This document shows, in pieces, positions 30,140 through 39,182 of a DNA stretch of 64,000 bases (position 1 is its first letter; each line of letters opens with the position of its first letter). This DNA comes from Gluconacetobacter diazotrophicus PA1 5. GTDB lineage: Bacteria; Pseudomonadota; Alphaproteobacteria; Acetobacterales; Acetobacteraceae. The position numbers were made by a program, and so were the translations under genes. The DNA is taken from NCBI RefSeq assembly GCF_000067045.1, contig NC_010125.1:3140001-3204000 (forward strand). Reading direction: 5' to 3'. The notes below the pieces were generated by a model. It saw nothing but the letters and a program-made list of their open reading frames with translations. It did no database searches and was not told the origin of the DNA.

Positions 30140-31285
30140 ATGACGGATCAGCCCCCCTCGCCCCTTCTGCCGCCTCCCGACCGCTCCCCCTTCCGCCTGA
30201 TGCGCGAACGCCATCGCGTGCAGCGCGTCGCCCGCTTCCTGCTGGCGATGTTCTTCACCCTGCTGGCGCTCTACACGATCCGGGGCTTCCTGCCGTCCCT
30301 GATCTGGGGCGGGATTTTCGCCATCGTGGCCTGGCCGCTCTATGCCGCCACGCGGGAACGGTGGAAATCGCTGCCGGGCGGCACGATCCTGCCGCTGCTG
30401 TTCACCACCGGGATCGCCCTGATCTTCCTGGTGCCGATGGGATTGTTCGCCCTGGAAGCCGCGCGTGAGGCCCAGAGCGTCGTGACCTGGGCGAACGAGG
30501 CCCGGCATTCCGGCATGCCCGTGCCCGGCTGGATCCAGCGCCTGCCCCTGGGCTCCGCTACGCTGGCCGGCTGGTGGCAGGACCACCTGGCGAATCCGGA
30601 CGACGTGTCGGACCTGCTGCATTCGTTCAATATCGGGCATGGCATGCAGGTGACGCAGCGCGTCGGGACGCAGATCTTCCATCGCGGCGTGCTGTTCATC
30701 TTCGCGATCCTGACCCTGTTCTTCCTGCTGAAGGACGGCGAAAGCGTGACCCGCCAGTGCCTGGTCGTCTCGCGCCGGGCCTTCGGCAAGCGGGGCGAGA
30801 CCATCGCCCAGCAGATCATCGCCTCGATCCACGGGACGGTGGCGGGCCTGGTGCTGGTGGGCCTGGGTGAAGGCGCGCTGATGGGGGTGGCCTACCTGAT
30901 CGCGGGCGCTCAGCATCCGTTCCTGTTCGGCGTGTTCACGGCCGTCGCGGCCATGATCCCGTTCTGCGCCGTCATCGCCGTGGCGGCGGTGACGCTGATG
31001 CTGCTGGTCAAGGGGGCGACGATCGCCGCCATCGCCATCCTGGCGCTGGGGCTGGCCGTCATTTTCATCGCCGACCATTTCGTCCGGCCCGCGCTGATCG
31101 GCGGATCGACCCAGATGCCGTTCCTGTGGGTCCTGACCGGCATCCTGGGCGGCGTGGAAAGCTGGAACCTGCTGGGCCTCTTCGTGGGCCCGGCCATCAT
31201 GTCCGTCCTGCACCTGCTGTGGCGCAACTGGACGCGCGACCGCGTCCAGGATGGACTGCGGGAAGAGGCTGACGATTTGTGCTGA
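30140..31285 (+). CDS. AI-2E family transporter (PerM/YdiK-like)
   Basis: This 381-residue membrane protein has about eight helices. Paired N-terminal helices come first (residues 30-75), then a helix near 90-112, a cytosolic or periplasmic loop (about 115-190) and a C-terminal bundle containing ALMGVAYLIAGAQHPFLFGV, AVIFIADHFVRPALIGG and PFLWVLTGILGGVESWNLLG. These last blocks are the AI-2E / UPF0118 signature. Proposed roles are export of small molecules or Na+/H+ exchange; the substrate is unknown. ATG 30140 lies 43 bp after oligopeptidase B on the same strand. Confidence 0.82.
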   Translation: MTDQPPSPLLPPPDRSPFRLMRERHRVQRVARFLLAMFFTLLALYTIRGFLPSLIWGGIFAIVAWPLYAATRERWKSLPGGTILPLLFTTGIALIFLVPMGLFALEAAREAQSVVTWANEARHSGMPVPGWIQRLPLGSATLAGWWQDHLANPDDVSDLLHSFNIGHGMQVTQRVGTQIFHRGVLFIFAILTLFFLLKDGESVTRQCLVVSRRAFGKRGETIAQQIIASIHGTVAGLVLVGLGEGALMGVAYLIAGAQHPFLFGVFTAVAAMIPFCAVIAVAAVTLMLLVKGATIAAIAILALGLAVIFIADHFVRPALIGGSTQMPFLWVLTGILGGVESWNLLGLFVGPAIMSVLHLLWRNWTRDRVQDGLREEADDLC

Positions 31286-31306
31286 AAATGGTCGCAGACG
31301 GAGATA

Positions 31307-31380
31307 TCGGGCAGGCGGGATTCGAACCCACGACCCCCAGTCCCCCAGACTGATGCGCTACCAGGCTGCGCTACTGCCCG
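31307..31380 (-). tRNA. tRNA-Pro (anticodon GGG)
   Basis: Read on the minus strand the 74-nt sequence folds into a full cloverleaf: acceptor CGGGCAG/CTGCCCG with discriminator A, D arm GCGC-AGCCTGGTA-GCGC, anticodon stem TCAGT/ACTGG around loop CTGGGGG, and T arm GTGGG-TTCGAAT-CCCGC. The 3' CCA is not encoded. It lies just downstream of ihfA-merR, a frequent order in alphaproteobacteria. Confidence 0.97.
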
Positions 31381-31452
31381 TCCGTCTGCGACGACACGCC
31401 GTGTAGCAGCGCCCGCCGCGAACCGCAACCCGTGTTCGGCACCGAATCCGAA

Positions 31453-32148
31453 TCAGACTGGAATCAGCCGCCGCAGGGCCCGCAACTCCACCAGAATCCC
31501 GCGCAGATTCTCTTTCAGGACCTGGTTTTCGCTCAGGATTCGCTCGATCTCCGCCGCGTCCGCCGCCGCATCTTCAGGCGACTGCGCAGGGGGGGCTGCC
31601 TCGTTCCGATGCACCAGGGTCATCTCGATCTCCTCGCCCCGCACGGCCTCGCTTCCACCACGCGCCTCGTCCATTCCGGACTCGTCTTCCGGAACCACCG
31701 AGATGTCCGGGGACAGGAACAGGTCCTCCCCTTCCCCCGATTCGGGCGCGGCCTGGGTGGTGGGAACGCCGGTGTCGCCCTCGCGCAGCATCCGCTGCAC
31801 GCCCTTGATCGTGTAGCCCTGCACGTAAAGCAGGTCGGCGATCCGGCGCAGCAATTCGATATCGTCAGGGCGGTAATAGCGTCGGCCGCCCCCGCGCTTC
31901 AGCGGGCGCACCTGGGTGAAGCGTGTTTCCCAGAAACGCAGCACATGCTGCGGAACGTGCAGTTCGTCCGCGACCTCGCTGATCGTGCGGAAGGCATGCG
32001 GCGCCTTCTTCAGGCGGGCCGCCCCGTCAGCCATGCCGTCAGCCGCGCCGTCCTCGGCCGCCTGCGGCCCTGCCTCGCCCAGGCCGGGCATGTCGGCATC
32101 CTGCCAATATCCCTGGCCTGATCCCCGGACTGGGCCGGCGGTGCTCAT
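31453..32148 (-). CDS. MerR-family transcriptional regulator
   Basis: In this 231-residue protein a MerR-type winged helix spans about residues 50-118 ([20 protein letters not shown] and [40 protein letters not shown]). Unusually for MerR, the DNA-binding domain is preceded by a 50-residue disordered extension, and it is followed by an acidic linker and a C-terminal Leu-rich coiled coil ([20 protein letters not shown]). The last probably dimerises it. No effector-binding Cys set is present, so it is not a metal sensor. Its ATG overlaps the ihfA stop (ATGA). This gene normally follows ihfA in alphaproteobacteria; its regulon is unknown. Confidence 0.85.
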   Translation of the reverse strand: MSTAGPVRGSGQGYWQDADMPGLGEAGPQAAEDGAADGMADGAARLKKAPHAFRTISEVADELHVPQHVLRFWETRFTQVRPLKRGGGRRYYRPDDIELLRRIADLLYVQGYTIKGVQRMLREGDTGVPTTQAAPESGEGEDLFLSPDISVVPEDESGMDEARGGSEAVRGEEIEMTLVHRNEAAPPAQSPEDAAADAAEIERILSENQVLKENLRGILVELRALRRLIPV

Positions 32149-32462
32149 TCGCCGTCATCCTCGATCCCGTCGACCGGGCCGCCATTCACCCGCGCACGCA
32201 GCAACTGGCTGGGCCGGAAGACCAGCACCGAGCGCGGCAGGATCGGCACCTCGACCCCCGTCTTGGGGTTCCGGCCCGTCCGGCGCCCCTTCTGACGGAC
32301 CGAAAAGGTCCCGAAGCCACTGATCTTGACCGTATTTCCGGACTCGAGTTCCTTCGCGACCCGCTCGAGCACATGTTCGAGCAGATCGGCGGATTCGTTC
32401 CTGGAAAGTCCGACCTGACTATAGATATGTTCTGCCAGACTGGCGCGGGTCACTGTGCTCAT
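32145..32462 (-). CDS. ihfA: Integration host factor subunit alpha
   Basis: The 105-residue HU/IHF-fold protein carries [40 protein letters not shown] and the beta-arm tip sequence RNPKTG, which intercalates in the minor groove. The length and the N-terminal [17 protein letters not shown] mark it as the alpha subunit. It bends DNA in recombination, replication and transcription as a heterodimer with IhfB. No ribosome binding site is visible before ATG 32462. Confidence 0.94.
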   Translation of the reverse strand: MSTVTRASLAEHIYSQVGLSRNESADLLEHVLERVAKELESGNTVKISGFGTFSVRQKGRRTGRNPKTGVEVPILPRSVLVFRPSQLLRARVNGGPVDGIEDDGE

Positions 32463-32468
32463 GCGCCA

Positions 32469-32497
32469 AGGGTATGCATGCGGCGATGGGCCGTCAA
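32469..32497 (-). promoter_or_regulatory. Candidate ihfA promoter giving a leaderless mRNA
   Basis: TTGACG (32497-32492), a 17-bp spacer and TACCCT (32474-32469) precede ihfA. Transcription would start about seven bases later, at the A of the ATG (32462). The -35 is good and the -10 weak; absence of a ribosome binding site supports the idea but does not prove it. Confidence 0.35.
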
Positions 32498-32567
32498 TTC
32501 AATGCGTTGGGACACACTATTTTTTCACACCCGGCGCCTACAGGGCCACACCGGCAGCCCGCCCGCG

Positions 32568-33551
32568 TTACATTCGGGCCAGGGCCGAGCCCCATGTCAG
32601 GCCGCCGCCCAGGGCTTCCATCAGCACCAGGTCGCCGGGACGGATACGCCCGTCGCGCACGGCTTCGTTCATCGCCAGCGGGATCGAAGCCGCCGAGGTG
32701 TTGGCGTGACGATCCACCGTCACGACCACCCGTTCGGGCGGCAGTTCCAGCTTGCGGGCCACACCTTCGATGATCCGCAGATTGGCCTGGTGCGGCACCA
32801 GCCAGTTCACGTCGGCATAGGTCAGGCCATTGGCGTGCAGGACCTCGTCCACCGAAGAAGACAGCTTGGCCACCGCATGGCGGAAGACGTCCCGCCCCCG
32901 CATGCGCAGGAAGCCGGAACTCTCCCGCAGGCCGATCGCCCCATCGACATACAGCAGGTCGCCCGTGCTGCCGTCGGAATGCAGATGGGTGGACAGGATA
33001 CCCTTCGGCCGGGTGTCTCCCGGTTCCGGCCCATCCGCGGCCTTCAGCAGGACCGCGCCGGCCCCGTCCCCGAACAGGACGCAGGTGCCGCGATCCGACC
33101 AGTCTAGAATGCGCGAATAGACCTCGCTGCCGATCACCAGGACGGAATCGACCTGACCGCTGCGGATCAGCGAATCCGCCATCGACAGCGCGTAGACGAA
33201 GCCCGAGCAGGCGGCGGCGATGTCGAAGCCGAAACCGCCCCGAAGGCCCAGTTCGGCCTGGACCCGCACGGCGGTGGAGGGAAAGGCCTGATCGGGCGTG
33301 CTGGTCGCGACGATGATCGCGCCGACATCGGCAGCCGCCATGCCGGCATAATCCAGTGCCCGGGCCCCGGCCGCCGCCGCCATGCTGACGGCGGTGTCGT
33401 GCGGCCCGGCGATATGACGCTGGGTGATTCCGGTGCGGGCCCGAATCCACTCGTCCGACGTCTCCAGGCGCGCCGCCAGTTCGTCATTGGTCACGATCCG
33501 GTCCGGCAGATATCCGCCAAACCCGACCAGAAGCGAACGTCTCGCCATCAT
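32568..33551 (-). CDS. fabH: Beta-ketoacyl-ACP synthase III
   Basis: This 327-residue thiolase-fold enzyme has the catalytic Cys in DIAAACSGFVYAL (about residue 112), His in VPHQANLRII (about 255) and Asn in DRHANTSAASIPLA (about 285). FabH starts fatty acid synthesis by condensing acetyl-CoA with malonyl-ACP. Four Met codons cluster at 33560-33546; I use 33551, close to family start MxRRSLLVGFGGYLP, but neighbouring Mets are equally possible. It follows plsX in the order plsX-fabH. Confidence 0.92.
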   Translation of the reverse strand: MMARRSLLVGFGGYLPDRIVTNDELAARLETSDEWIRARTGITQRHIAGPHDTAVSMAAAAGARALDYAGMAAADVGAIIVATSTPDQAFPSTAVRVQAELGLRGGFGFDIAAACSGFVYALSMADSLIRSGQVDSVLVIGSEVYSRILDWSDRGTCVLFGDGAGAVLLKAADGPEPGDTRPKGILSTHLHSDGSTGDLLYVDGAIGLRESSGFLRMRGRDVFRHAVAKLSSSVDEVLHANGLTYADVNWLVPHQANLRIIEGVARKLELPPERVVVTVDRHANTSAASIPLAMNEAVRDGRIRPGDLVLMEALGGGLTWGSALARM

Positions 33552-33632
33552 TCCCATCATTCCAAACCCGGCGCCGGACCCGACCCGCCGCACAGCACCC
33601 GCGGCATGACGTCCGTCCGGCCCGTCACGCGG

Positions 33633-34730
33633 TCAGCTTACCGCCGCGACCGCCGGATGCTCTTTTTCCGCACCCGAGCGCATGGCCGCCAGCGTATCCA
33701 GCCGCGACAGCTGCTCCCGTATGCTCTCATTGAAACGGTGCGTTACCATATCCATGGCAACATCCACGGCGGATGCAAAGCCTTCGGCATCGGTCCCGCC
33801 ATGCGATTTGACCACGACACCATTGAGGCCCACGAATACCGCGCCGTTATAACGCCGTGGGTCCAGCCATTCCCGCATGCGCTCCAGCCCCGGACGCACC
33901 AGCAGATAGCCCAGCTTGGCCAGCAGGCCGGAGCGGAAGACCTGGCGCAGAAGGACGAACGCCATCTTCAGCGCCCCTTCGCCGGTCTTCAACGCCACGT
34001 TGCCGGTGAAGCCGTCGGTCACGACCACGTCGGTCGTGCCCGCCGTGATGTCATGCCCTTCGACGAAGCCGTGGAACTGCGCCGCCAGGGATGAATTGCG
34101 CAGGACATCGGCTGCCTGGCGCAGCTTCTCGTCGCCCTTCAGTTCCTCGGACCCGACATTCAGCAGGCCGATCGTGGGGGCGGGCAAACCCAGCACCGCC
34201 TTGGCGAAGGCCTCGCCCATCACGGCGAATTCCACCAGGTTGCGCCAGTCGCAGGCGACGTTGGCCCCCAGATCCAGCATCACGACATCGCCCTTCAGCG
34301 TCGGGCTGATGGCGGCCATGGCGGGGCGGGAAACACCGGGAAGGGTTTTGACAACGATCTTGGCCAGCGCCAGCATCGCGCCGCTGTTGCCGGCGGAGAC
34401 CACGCCCTGGGCTTCCCCCTGGGCCACGGCGTCCATCGACAGCCGCATCGACGAATCGCGCACGCGCAACGCCGCCGTCGGCTTCATGTCCATTGGAATG
34501 GCACTGTTGGCGGGCCGGATGGTGCAGATTGCCGCGGCCTTGGGGTGACGGGCCAGTTCCTGGCGGAGCGTCGCTTCATCCCCGATCAGCAGGACCCGCG
34601 CACCGGGATGCCTGTCCGCCGCGATCGCCAGACCGGCCACAACAACTTCCGGACCGCCGTCCCCACCCATGCCGTCGACGGCCAGCGTGAAGGGCTCTGC
34701 CCCGGAAAAAGAGGAACCTGTCTCGCTCAT
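33633..34730 (-). CDS. plsX: Phosphate acyltransferase PlsX
   Basis: The 365-residue protein shows LAVDGMGGDGGPEVVV at the N-terminus, VVSAGNSGAMLALAK, MLDLGANVACDWRNLVEFAV, LLNVGSEELKGDE and VVTDGFTGNVALKTGEG, all PlsX hallmarks. It converts acyl-ACP to acyl-phosphate for PlsY, the first step of phospholipid synthesis. ATG 34730 has AAGG upstream; the longer open frame from 34799 has no homology in front of this Met. Operon order DUF177-rpmF-plsX-fabH is as in most proteobacteria. Confidence 0.93.
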   Translation of the reverse strand: MSETGSSFSGAEPFTLAVDGMGGDGGPEVVVAGLAIAADRHPGARVLLIGDEATLRQELARHPKAAAICTIRPANSAIPMDMKPTAALRVRDSSMRLSMDAVAQGEAQGVVSAGNSGAMLALAKIVVKTLPGVSRPAMAAISPTLKGDVVMLDLGANVACDWRNLVEFAVMGEAFAKAVLGLPAPTIGLLNVGSEELKGDEKLRQAADVLRNSSLAAQFHGFVEGHDITAGTTDVVVTDGFTGNVALKTGEGALKMAFVLLRQVFRSGLLAKLGYLLVRPGLERMREWLDPRRYNGAVFVGLNGVVVKSHGGTDAEGFASAVDVAMDMVTHRFNESIREQLSRLDTLAAMRSGAEKEHPAVAAVS

Positions 34731-34854
34731 GCCTGCCTTCTGCCGGGAGTACACCAAATACGCAAGGCGGTCACGGGATCGTGTCGCATGAAACGGCACG
34801 GCCCGCTCTTACCCGGACCACGCCATTTCCTCCGCATGACCATGCGCTGTCGGG

Positions 34855-35058
34855 TCAGGCCCGGACAGCGGTCTTCAGCGTCTTGCCGGCGGCAACGACT
34901 TCACGGCCGTCATAATGACCGCAATGGCTGCAGACGTGATGCGGGCGCTTCAGTTCGCCGCAGTTCGCGCATTCCGCATGGGCCTGGACGCTCAGCGCCT
35001 CGTGGCTGCGGCGCATGCCGCGACGGGACGGCGAGGTTTTTCTCTTGGGTACAGCCAT
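34855..35058 (-). CDS. rpmF: 50S ribosomal protein L32
   Basis: The 67-residue product opens with [20 protein letters not shown] and has two cysteine pairs (CANC and CSHC), the zinc-binding C+ form of L32. It is a structural protein of the large subunit. ATG 35058 follows GGAGGGGCCC. It lies between the DUF177 gene and plsX. Confidence 0.96.
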   Translation of the reverse strand: MAVPKRKTSPSRRGMRRSHEALSVQAHAECANCGELKRPHHVCSHCGHYDGREVVAAGKTLKTAVRA

Positions 35059-35088
35059 GGGCCCGGGCCCCTCCGATCTGGGATCTTA

Positions 35089-35111
35089 ATCGGGTCCGGC
35101 TGGACCCCGAT
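35089..35111 (-). promoter_or_regulatory. Hairpin in the rpmF leader
   Basis: On the minus strand ATCGGGGTCC, a four-base AGCC loop and GGACCCGAT form a nine-pair stem with one bulged G. It ends 31 bases before the rpmF start and has no T-tract, so it is not a standard terminator; it could protect the RNA or act in translational control. Its role is not known. Confidence 0.4.
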
Positions 35112-35196
35112 CAGTTATCGATAATTGAGGGGGCGCCTCTAGCAGACAGGAACACATTCCGCAAGGCATGTTCTCCCAACCCCTCTTTCCCCCTGC

Positions 35197-35742
35197 CTAA
35201 TGCGACCCCTTTTTCAGGGCCGCGAGGGCGGCGAAGGGCGATGGACGGGCGCCCTCCTCCTCGTCCTCGGGATTGGCCGGCGGCGCGTCGACATGCCCCA
35301 CGCCCTCGGGCAGCACGCTACCCGGCGCGCGCGGATAGGGGGCCAGCACCAGCGACAGTTCCTCGGCCGCCAGTTCCCCCAGGTCGATCATGTCCCGTTC
35401 GTAGGGGATCTCGTCGATCGCCTCGGGGTCCAGGTCCTCGTCCTCGCGGAACCGTTCGGCGGGGACGAAGCGCGCCGTGAAATTTTCGGCCAGCACGTCG
35501 GTGAAATGGTCGGTCGTGACCACGCAGACCTGTTCCACCTCCGCGGTCAGCCAGCCTTCGGCCAGGACCTCGCCCTGCCGACCCGGCGTCAGGCGATAGC
35601 GGCAGGACAGCGCGTGGACGGCCGGCAGGCCCAGGCGCCTGGCCAGGGCGACGCGTTCCGCCTTTTCGGCCTCGATGGTCACTTCCTTGCCCGACGCCGC
35701 GATTCGGCCCACCGCCACCTTACGGGAAAATTCCGCCTCCAT
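35197..35742 (-). CDS. DUF177 (YceD) family protein
   Basis: This 181-residue acidic protein has the YceD/DUF177 features: EFSRKVAVGRI at the start, ALSCRYRLTPGRQGEVLAEG, a conserved Cys in VEQVCVVTTDHF, and DEIPYERDMIDLGELAAEEL, followed by LAPYPRAPGS. The family is linked by genome context and bacterial/plant studies to 23S rRNA accumulation and sits next to rpmF, as here. ATG 35742 has AAGGAG ten bases upstream. It is the first gene of the rpmF-plsX-fabH cluster. Confidence 0.85.
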   Translation of the reverse strand: MEAEFSRKVAVGRIAASGKEVTIEAEKAERVALARRLGLPAVHALSCRYRLTPGRQGEVLAEGWLTAEVEQVCVVTTDHFTDVLAENFTARFVPAERFREDEDLDPEAIDEIPYERDMIDLGELAAEELSLVLAPYPRAPGSVLPEGVGHVDAPPANPEDEEEGARPSPFAALAALKKGSH

Positions 35743-35888
35743 TCCGTTCCTGCTCCTTAGCGGCGATCCGCGCGCGGCCCGCAATCCACATGATATTCAC
35801 TCATGTATGGCGATGAAGAATTGACTTCGCCACCCCAATCAGGCACCCGACAGAGGAGTTTTTCCCGGATCAGGACGCCCTTCAGGCC

Positions 35889-36458
35889 ATGCGGTCATCT
35901 TCGGACACGACGCCGACTTCCCGCCCCATCAGGCGCCTGCTGCCTTGCGCCGTCATCGGAATGGGACTGCTGCTGTCCGGGTGCTCGGTCTTCCTGTCGC
36001 GGCCGGTGCCGCGCGGATCGCTGGTCGAGCCGGACGATTATGCCCAGCTCAAGCCGGGGGTCAGCACGCGTTCTGACGTCATGGACCTGCTGGGGTCGCC
36101 GACGACGCACGCGACGTTCGACGACAACACATGGATCTATATCTCCATGGAAACCGTCTACGTCCCGATCAGCTTTCCGGGCATCCGGAAGCAGGATGTC
36201 GTGGTCCTGAACTTCGACAATGGCGGCGTGCTGCGCAACCTGCGGACGCTGAACCTCAAGAACGCGCGCCCCGTGACCATGAGCCCGGACGTGACCCCGA
36301 CCCCGGGCACCCGGATCAACATCGTCCAGCAGATCCTGGGCAATGTCGGCCGCTACAACCCGATGAGCAACCTGAACAGCACCTTCGGCGGCAGCACCGG
36401 CCCGATGGGCTTCAACAGCGGACCGGGCCACGGGGGCACGGGCAACTCCCTCCCCTGA
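35889..36458 (+). CDS. bamE: Outer-membrane assembly lipoprotein BamE (SmpA/OmlA)
   Basis: This 189-residue protein has a lipoprotein signal ending LLLSGC (Cys32) and the BamE domain: LKPGVSTRSDVMDLLGSP followed by TWIYISMETVYVPISFPG and NFDNGGVLRNL. It belongs to the Bam complex that inserts beta-barrel proteins into the outer membrane. The C-terminal 60 residues are Asn/Gly/Pro-rich and low-complexity. It is divergent from the DUF177 gene and converges, eight bases apart, with the sensor kinase gene. Confidence 0.88.
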   Translation: MRSSSDTTPTSRPIRRLLPCAVIGMGLLLSGCSVFLSRPVPRGSLVEPDDYAQLKPGVSTRSDVMDLLGSPTTHATFDDNTWIYISMETVYVPISFPGIRKQDVVVLNFDNGGVLRNLRTLNLKNARPVTMSPDVTPTPGTRINIVQQILGNVGRYNPMSNLNSTFGGSTGPMGFNSGPGHGGTGNSLP

Positions 36459-36466
36459 CGGCGGCC

Positions 36467-37870
36467 CTATACGGGCAGTATGATCCTGACCTGAAGGCCG
36501 CCCAGGCGGCTGGGCTGCAGGGTGATGTCCCCGCCATGGGCGCGCACGATATCGCGTGAGATCGTCAGCCCCAGGCCGGTTCCCCCGTTCTGTCCGCTTT
36601 CGAATGGGCGAAAGACCGTCTCCAGCCGGTCCGTCTGGATTCCCGGTCCGTCATCATCGATGCAGACGACGATGCCGCGTCCATCGCGGCTGGCACTGAG
36701 GGCGACGCGGCCGCCATGGCGGCGCGCGTTCTGCATGACGTTGTCCAGCACCCGGCGGAAGGCATCGGGCCGCAGCGTGGCCTCGACCGGCGCAGGCAGC
36801 GAGATCGACAGGACGGTGCCGCCCGCCCTGCGGAAGGCGGCGGCGGTCTCGTCCAGCAATGCGCCGACATCGACCGCGACCGGTGTCTCGGCCCCCTCGC
36901 CCCGCGCGAAGGACAGGTAGCTTTCGATCATGCGCTCCATTTCCGCGATGTCGCCGATCATGTCCGCCACGTCGGCGCGGAGCATTTCGGCATCGATCGC
37001 GCCCTGGTGCGGGATCATGGCCAGCGAAAGCCGCAGCCGGGTCAGCGGCGTGCGCAGGTCGTGCGACACGCCCGCCAGGACGGCGGTGCGCTGCGCCACG
37101 AAGCGGAAGATGCGGTCCTGCATGCGGTTGAAGGCGACGGCCGCCTTGCGTACCTCCTGCGCGCCTTCGGGACGGATGGGCCCGGTGTCGCGGCCCAGCC
37201 CGAACAATTCCGCCGCGCGGGCCAGACGACGAATGGCACGGACCTGGTTGCGCATGAACACGCTGGCAACCAGGAACAGCAGCAGCGTGCTGCCCACCGT
37301 CCAGACGACGAACAGCCAGATCGGCGCGACATCCAGCCGCTTGCGCGGGGCGCCGACATCCAGCACCCCGTCGGGCATCTGGATGCGGATACCAACGGTG
37401 TGCGGGTCGTCGATCCAGTCGATGAAGGCGGGCCGGCCGATCGACGTCTCCAGCGCCTGGGCCAGATCCTCGTCCATCGGTCCCAGCACGTGGGTCGATC
37501 CCGTCCGGTCCAGGCGCTGACCCGGATTCCAGATCATGTCCAGCTGCGTGCGCTCACGCACCCGCCGCATGATCCAGGCCCGGTCGCCGGCCGCGTGATA
37601 CCGCCCCATCAGGTCCAGCGTCAGGACGATGTCCGCCGCGACGCTGCCCGACATGCGGCGCGAGACGACCTGCAGGTAATTGCCGTAAAACAGTTCCAGC
37701 GAGATCCCCTGCGTCACGACCAGCGGGATCAACACGATCAGCAGGGTCCGCCCCAGCAGGGAACGCGGCAGGACCCGGCGCACCGGCCGGTCCATCCGGC
37801 GGCGCAGCCACGCCATGGGCGAGGATGGCTTGTCCCTCCCCACGCCGCCGTTGGCGCCGCCGGCCGTCAC
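36467..37870 (-). CDS. Two-component sensor histidine kinase (EnvZ/RstB-like)
   Basis: This 467-residue inner-membrane kinase has membrane helices near 40-62 and 180-203, a periplasmic sensor region between them, a HAMP domain (about 205-255), the H-box AGVSHDLRTPLTRLRLSL (His near 273) and ATP-lid motifs DNVMQNARRHGG, DDGPGI and GGTGLGLTISRDI. It should phosphorylate the regulator encoded just upstream. The GTG start overlaps that gene's stop (GTGA). The signal sensed is unknown; the family includes osmotic and envelope sensors. An in-frame Met at residue 19 is a possible alternative start. Confidence 0.87.
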   Translation of the reverse strand: MTAGGANGGVGRDKPSSPMAWLRRRMDRPVRRVLPRSLLGRTLLIVLIPLVVTQGISLELFYGNYLQVVSRRMSGSVAADIVLTLDLMGRYHAAGDRAWIMRRVRERTQLDMIWNPGQRLDRTGSTHVLGPMDEDLAQALETSIGRPAFIDWIDDPHTVGIRIQMPDGVLDVGAPRKRLDVAPIWLFVVWTVGSTLLLFLVASVFMRNQVRAIRRLARAAELFGLGRDTGPIRPEGAQEVRKAAVAFNRMQDRIFRFVAQRTAVLAGVSHDLRTPLTRLRLSLAMIPHQGAIDAEMLRADVADMIGDIAEMERMIESYLSFARGEGAETPVAVDVGALLDETAAAFRRAGGTVLSISLPAPVEATLRPDAFRRVLDNVMQNARRHGGRVALSASRDGRGIVVCIDDDGPGIQTDRLETVFRPFESGQNGGTGLGLTISRDIVRAHGGDITLQPSRLGGLQVRIILPV

Positions 37871-38601
37871 AGCCCGGGCTTCAGCACATAGCCCTTGCCG
37901 CGCACGGTCTGGAGGAATCGGGGTTCACGCGGGTCGGGCTCGATCCGGCGGCGCAGGCGCGTCACCTGCACGTCCACCGCGCGCTCGCCGATTTCCTCCA
38001 TGTCCAGCACCCGGGCGATCTCGTCGCGCGACAGGGTCTCGTTGGGGCGGCGCGCCAGCACGGTCAGCAGCGCGATCTCGCCCCCCGTCAGGTGGACGCT
38101 GCCCTCGGGACCCGACAGCAGGCCCCGTGCCGGGTCGAATTCCAGCCCGCCCAGCCGGACCACGCGCAGATTGTCCGACGGCGGCGGCGGCGCGAACCGC
38201 CGCAGATGCGCCTTCAGCCGCAGCAGCAGTTCGCGCGGCTCGAAGGGCTTGCCCAGGTAATCGTCGGCCCCGGCCTCCAGCCCGGTAATGCGGTCCTCGG
38301 GCTCGCCGCGCGCGGTCAGCAGCAGGATCGGCAGGTCCTGCCCCTCCTGCCGCAGGGCGCGGGTCAGCAGCAGTCCGTTCTCGCCGGGCATGGTCACGTC
38401 CAGCACCATCGCGTCGGGCTGCATGAAGCCCAGCACCTGCCGGGCCTCGGCCGCCGACGCGGCGGCGCTGATGCGAAACCCCTGCTCGGTCAGGTAGCGT
38501 TGCAGCAGGCGGCGCAGGCGCGGATCGTCATCCACCACCAGAATATGCGCCCCGGCGATCGACCCGTCCCGCACCGCGTTGTCCCGTCCGTCCGTACCCA
38601 T
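37867..38601 (-). CDS. OmpR-family response regulator
   Basis: The 244-residue protein has a receiver domain with the acidic pair in VVDDDPRLRRLL, phospho-acceptor Asp in VLDVTMPGENG, Thr in LLTARG and Lys in GKPFEPREL. The C-terminal winged helix (LTGGEIALLTVLARRPNETL, VDVQVTRLRRRIEPDPREPR, TVRGKGYVL) is OmpR-type. It pairs with the kinase downstream. ATG 38601 follows AGGATG; the longer open frame (to 38742) overlaps the marR gene and lacks similarity. Confidence 0.9.
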   Translation of the reverse strand: MGTDGRDNAVRDGSIAGAHILVVDDDPRLRRLLQRYLTEQGFRISAAASAAEARQVLGFMQPDAMVLDVTMPGENGLLLTRALRQEGQDLPILLLTARGEPEDRITGLEAGADDYLGKPFEPRELLLRLKAHLRRFAPPPPSDNLRVVRLGGLEFDPARGLLSGPEGSVHLTGGEIALLTVLARRPNETLSRDEIARVLDMEEIGERAVDVQVTRLRRRIEPDPREPRFLQTVRGKGYVLKPGL

Positions 38602-38617
38602 CACATCCTGTCCCGGC

Positions 38618-39169
38618 TCATGTCCTGCCTCGGCGTGTACGCTCGGTCGCAGCATTGACGCTGTCCAGCACGCGGCGCGTCCTGTCGTCCATAAGGCCCT
38701 GCATGACGCGGCGAAACCCCTCGATCGCCGCCGCCCCCGCATCGCGGTAGACGCCCATCAGCTTCTCGCGCTGCAGATCGAACAACTGGCGTTCCACCGC
38801 AGCGCCGGATTCGGTCAGGTGCAACAGGCGCAACCTGCGGTCCCGCCGGCCCACTTCCTGCGTGACATAGCCGCGCGATTGCAGGTCGGCCAGGACGCGG
38901 CCCAGGCTCTGCTTGGTGATTCCCAGCAGGTCCAGCAGCGCGCCGACGGCAATGCCCGGGTGGTGGCCCACCAGTTGCAGGACCCGGTGATGCGCGCGGC
39001 CCAGCCCCAGCCCCTCCAGCACCGGATCGACCACCGCGCCAAAATCGCGCCATGCCAGGCCCATCAATTCCTGCGCCTGGCGCATCTCCTCCTCGCGCAG
39101 GAACAGCAGGCCGGACCCCGCCGCCGCGCCGCCGGGTCGCCGCGCCGGCGCCTTGGATTCGTTCGCCAC
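38618..39169 (-). CDS. MarR-family transcriptional regulator
   Basis: The 183-residue protein has a MarR winged helix: LGRAHHRVLQLVGHHPGIAV, LLDLLGITKQSLGRVLADLQ and RGYVTQEVGRRDRRLRLLHL with the Asp-Arg wing tip. The helical ends would form the dimer interface. The ligand is unknown. It lies 16 bp upstream of the response regulator gene, so all three regulators may form one transcript, and 13 bp downstream of the COQ9-like gene. Confidence 0.88.
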   Translation of the reverse strand: MANESKAPARRPGGAAAGSGLLFLREEEMRQAQELMGLAWRDFGAVVDPVLEGLGLGRAHHRVLQLVGHHPGIAVGALLDLLGITKQSLGRVLADLQSRGYVTQEVGRRDRRLRLLHLTESGAAVERQLFDLQREKLMGVYRDAGAAAIEGFRRVMQGLMDDRTRRVLDSVNAATERTRRGRT

Positions 39170-39182
39170 GTTCCCCGTCCGC

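Noticed and set aside
31286-31428. A short protein frame across the tRNA-Pro region on the minus strand
   Set aside because: It is the translated tRNA sequence; the cloverleaf accounts for the whole signal.
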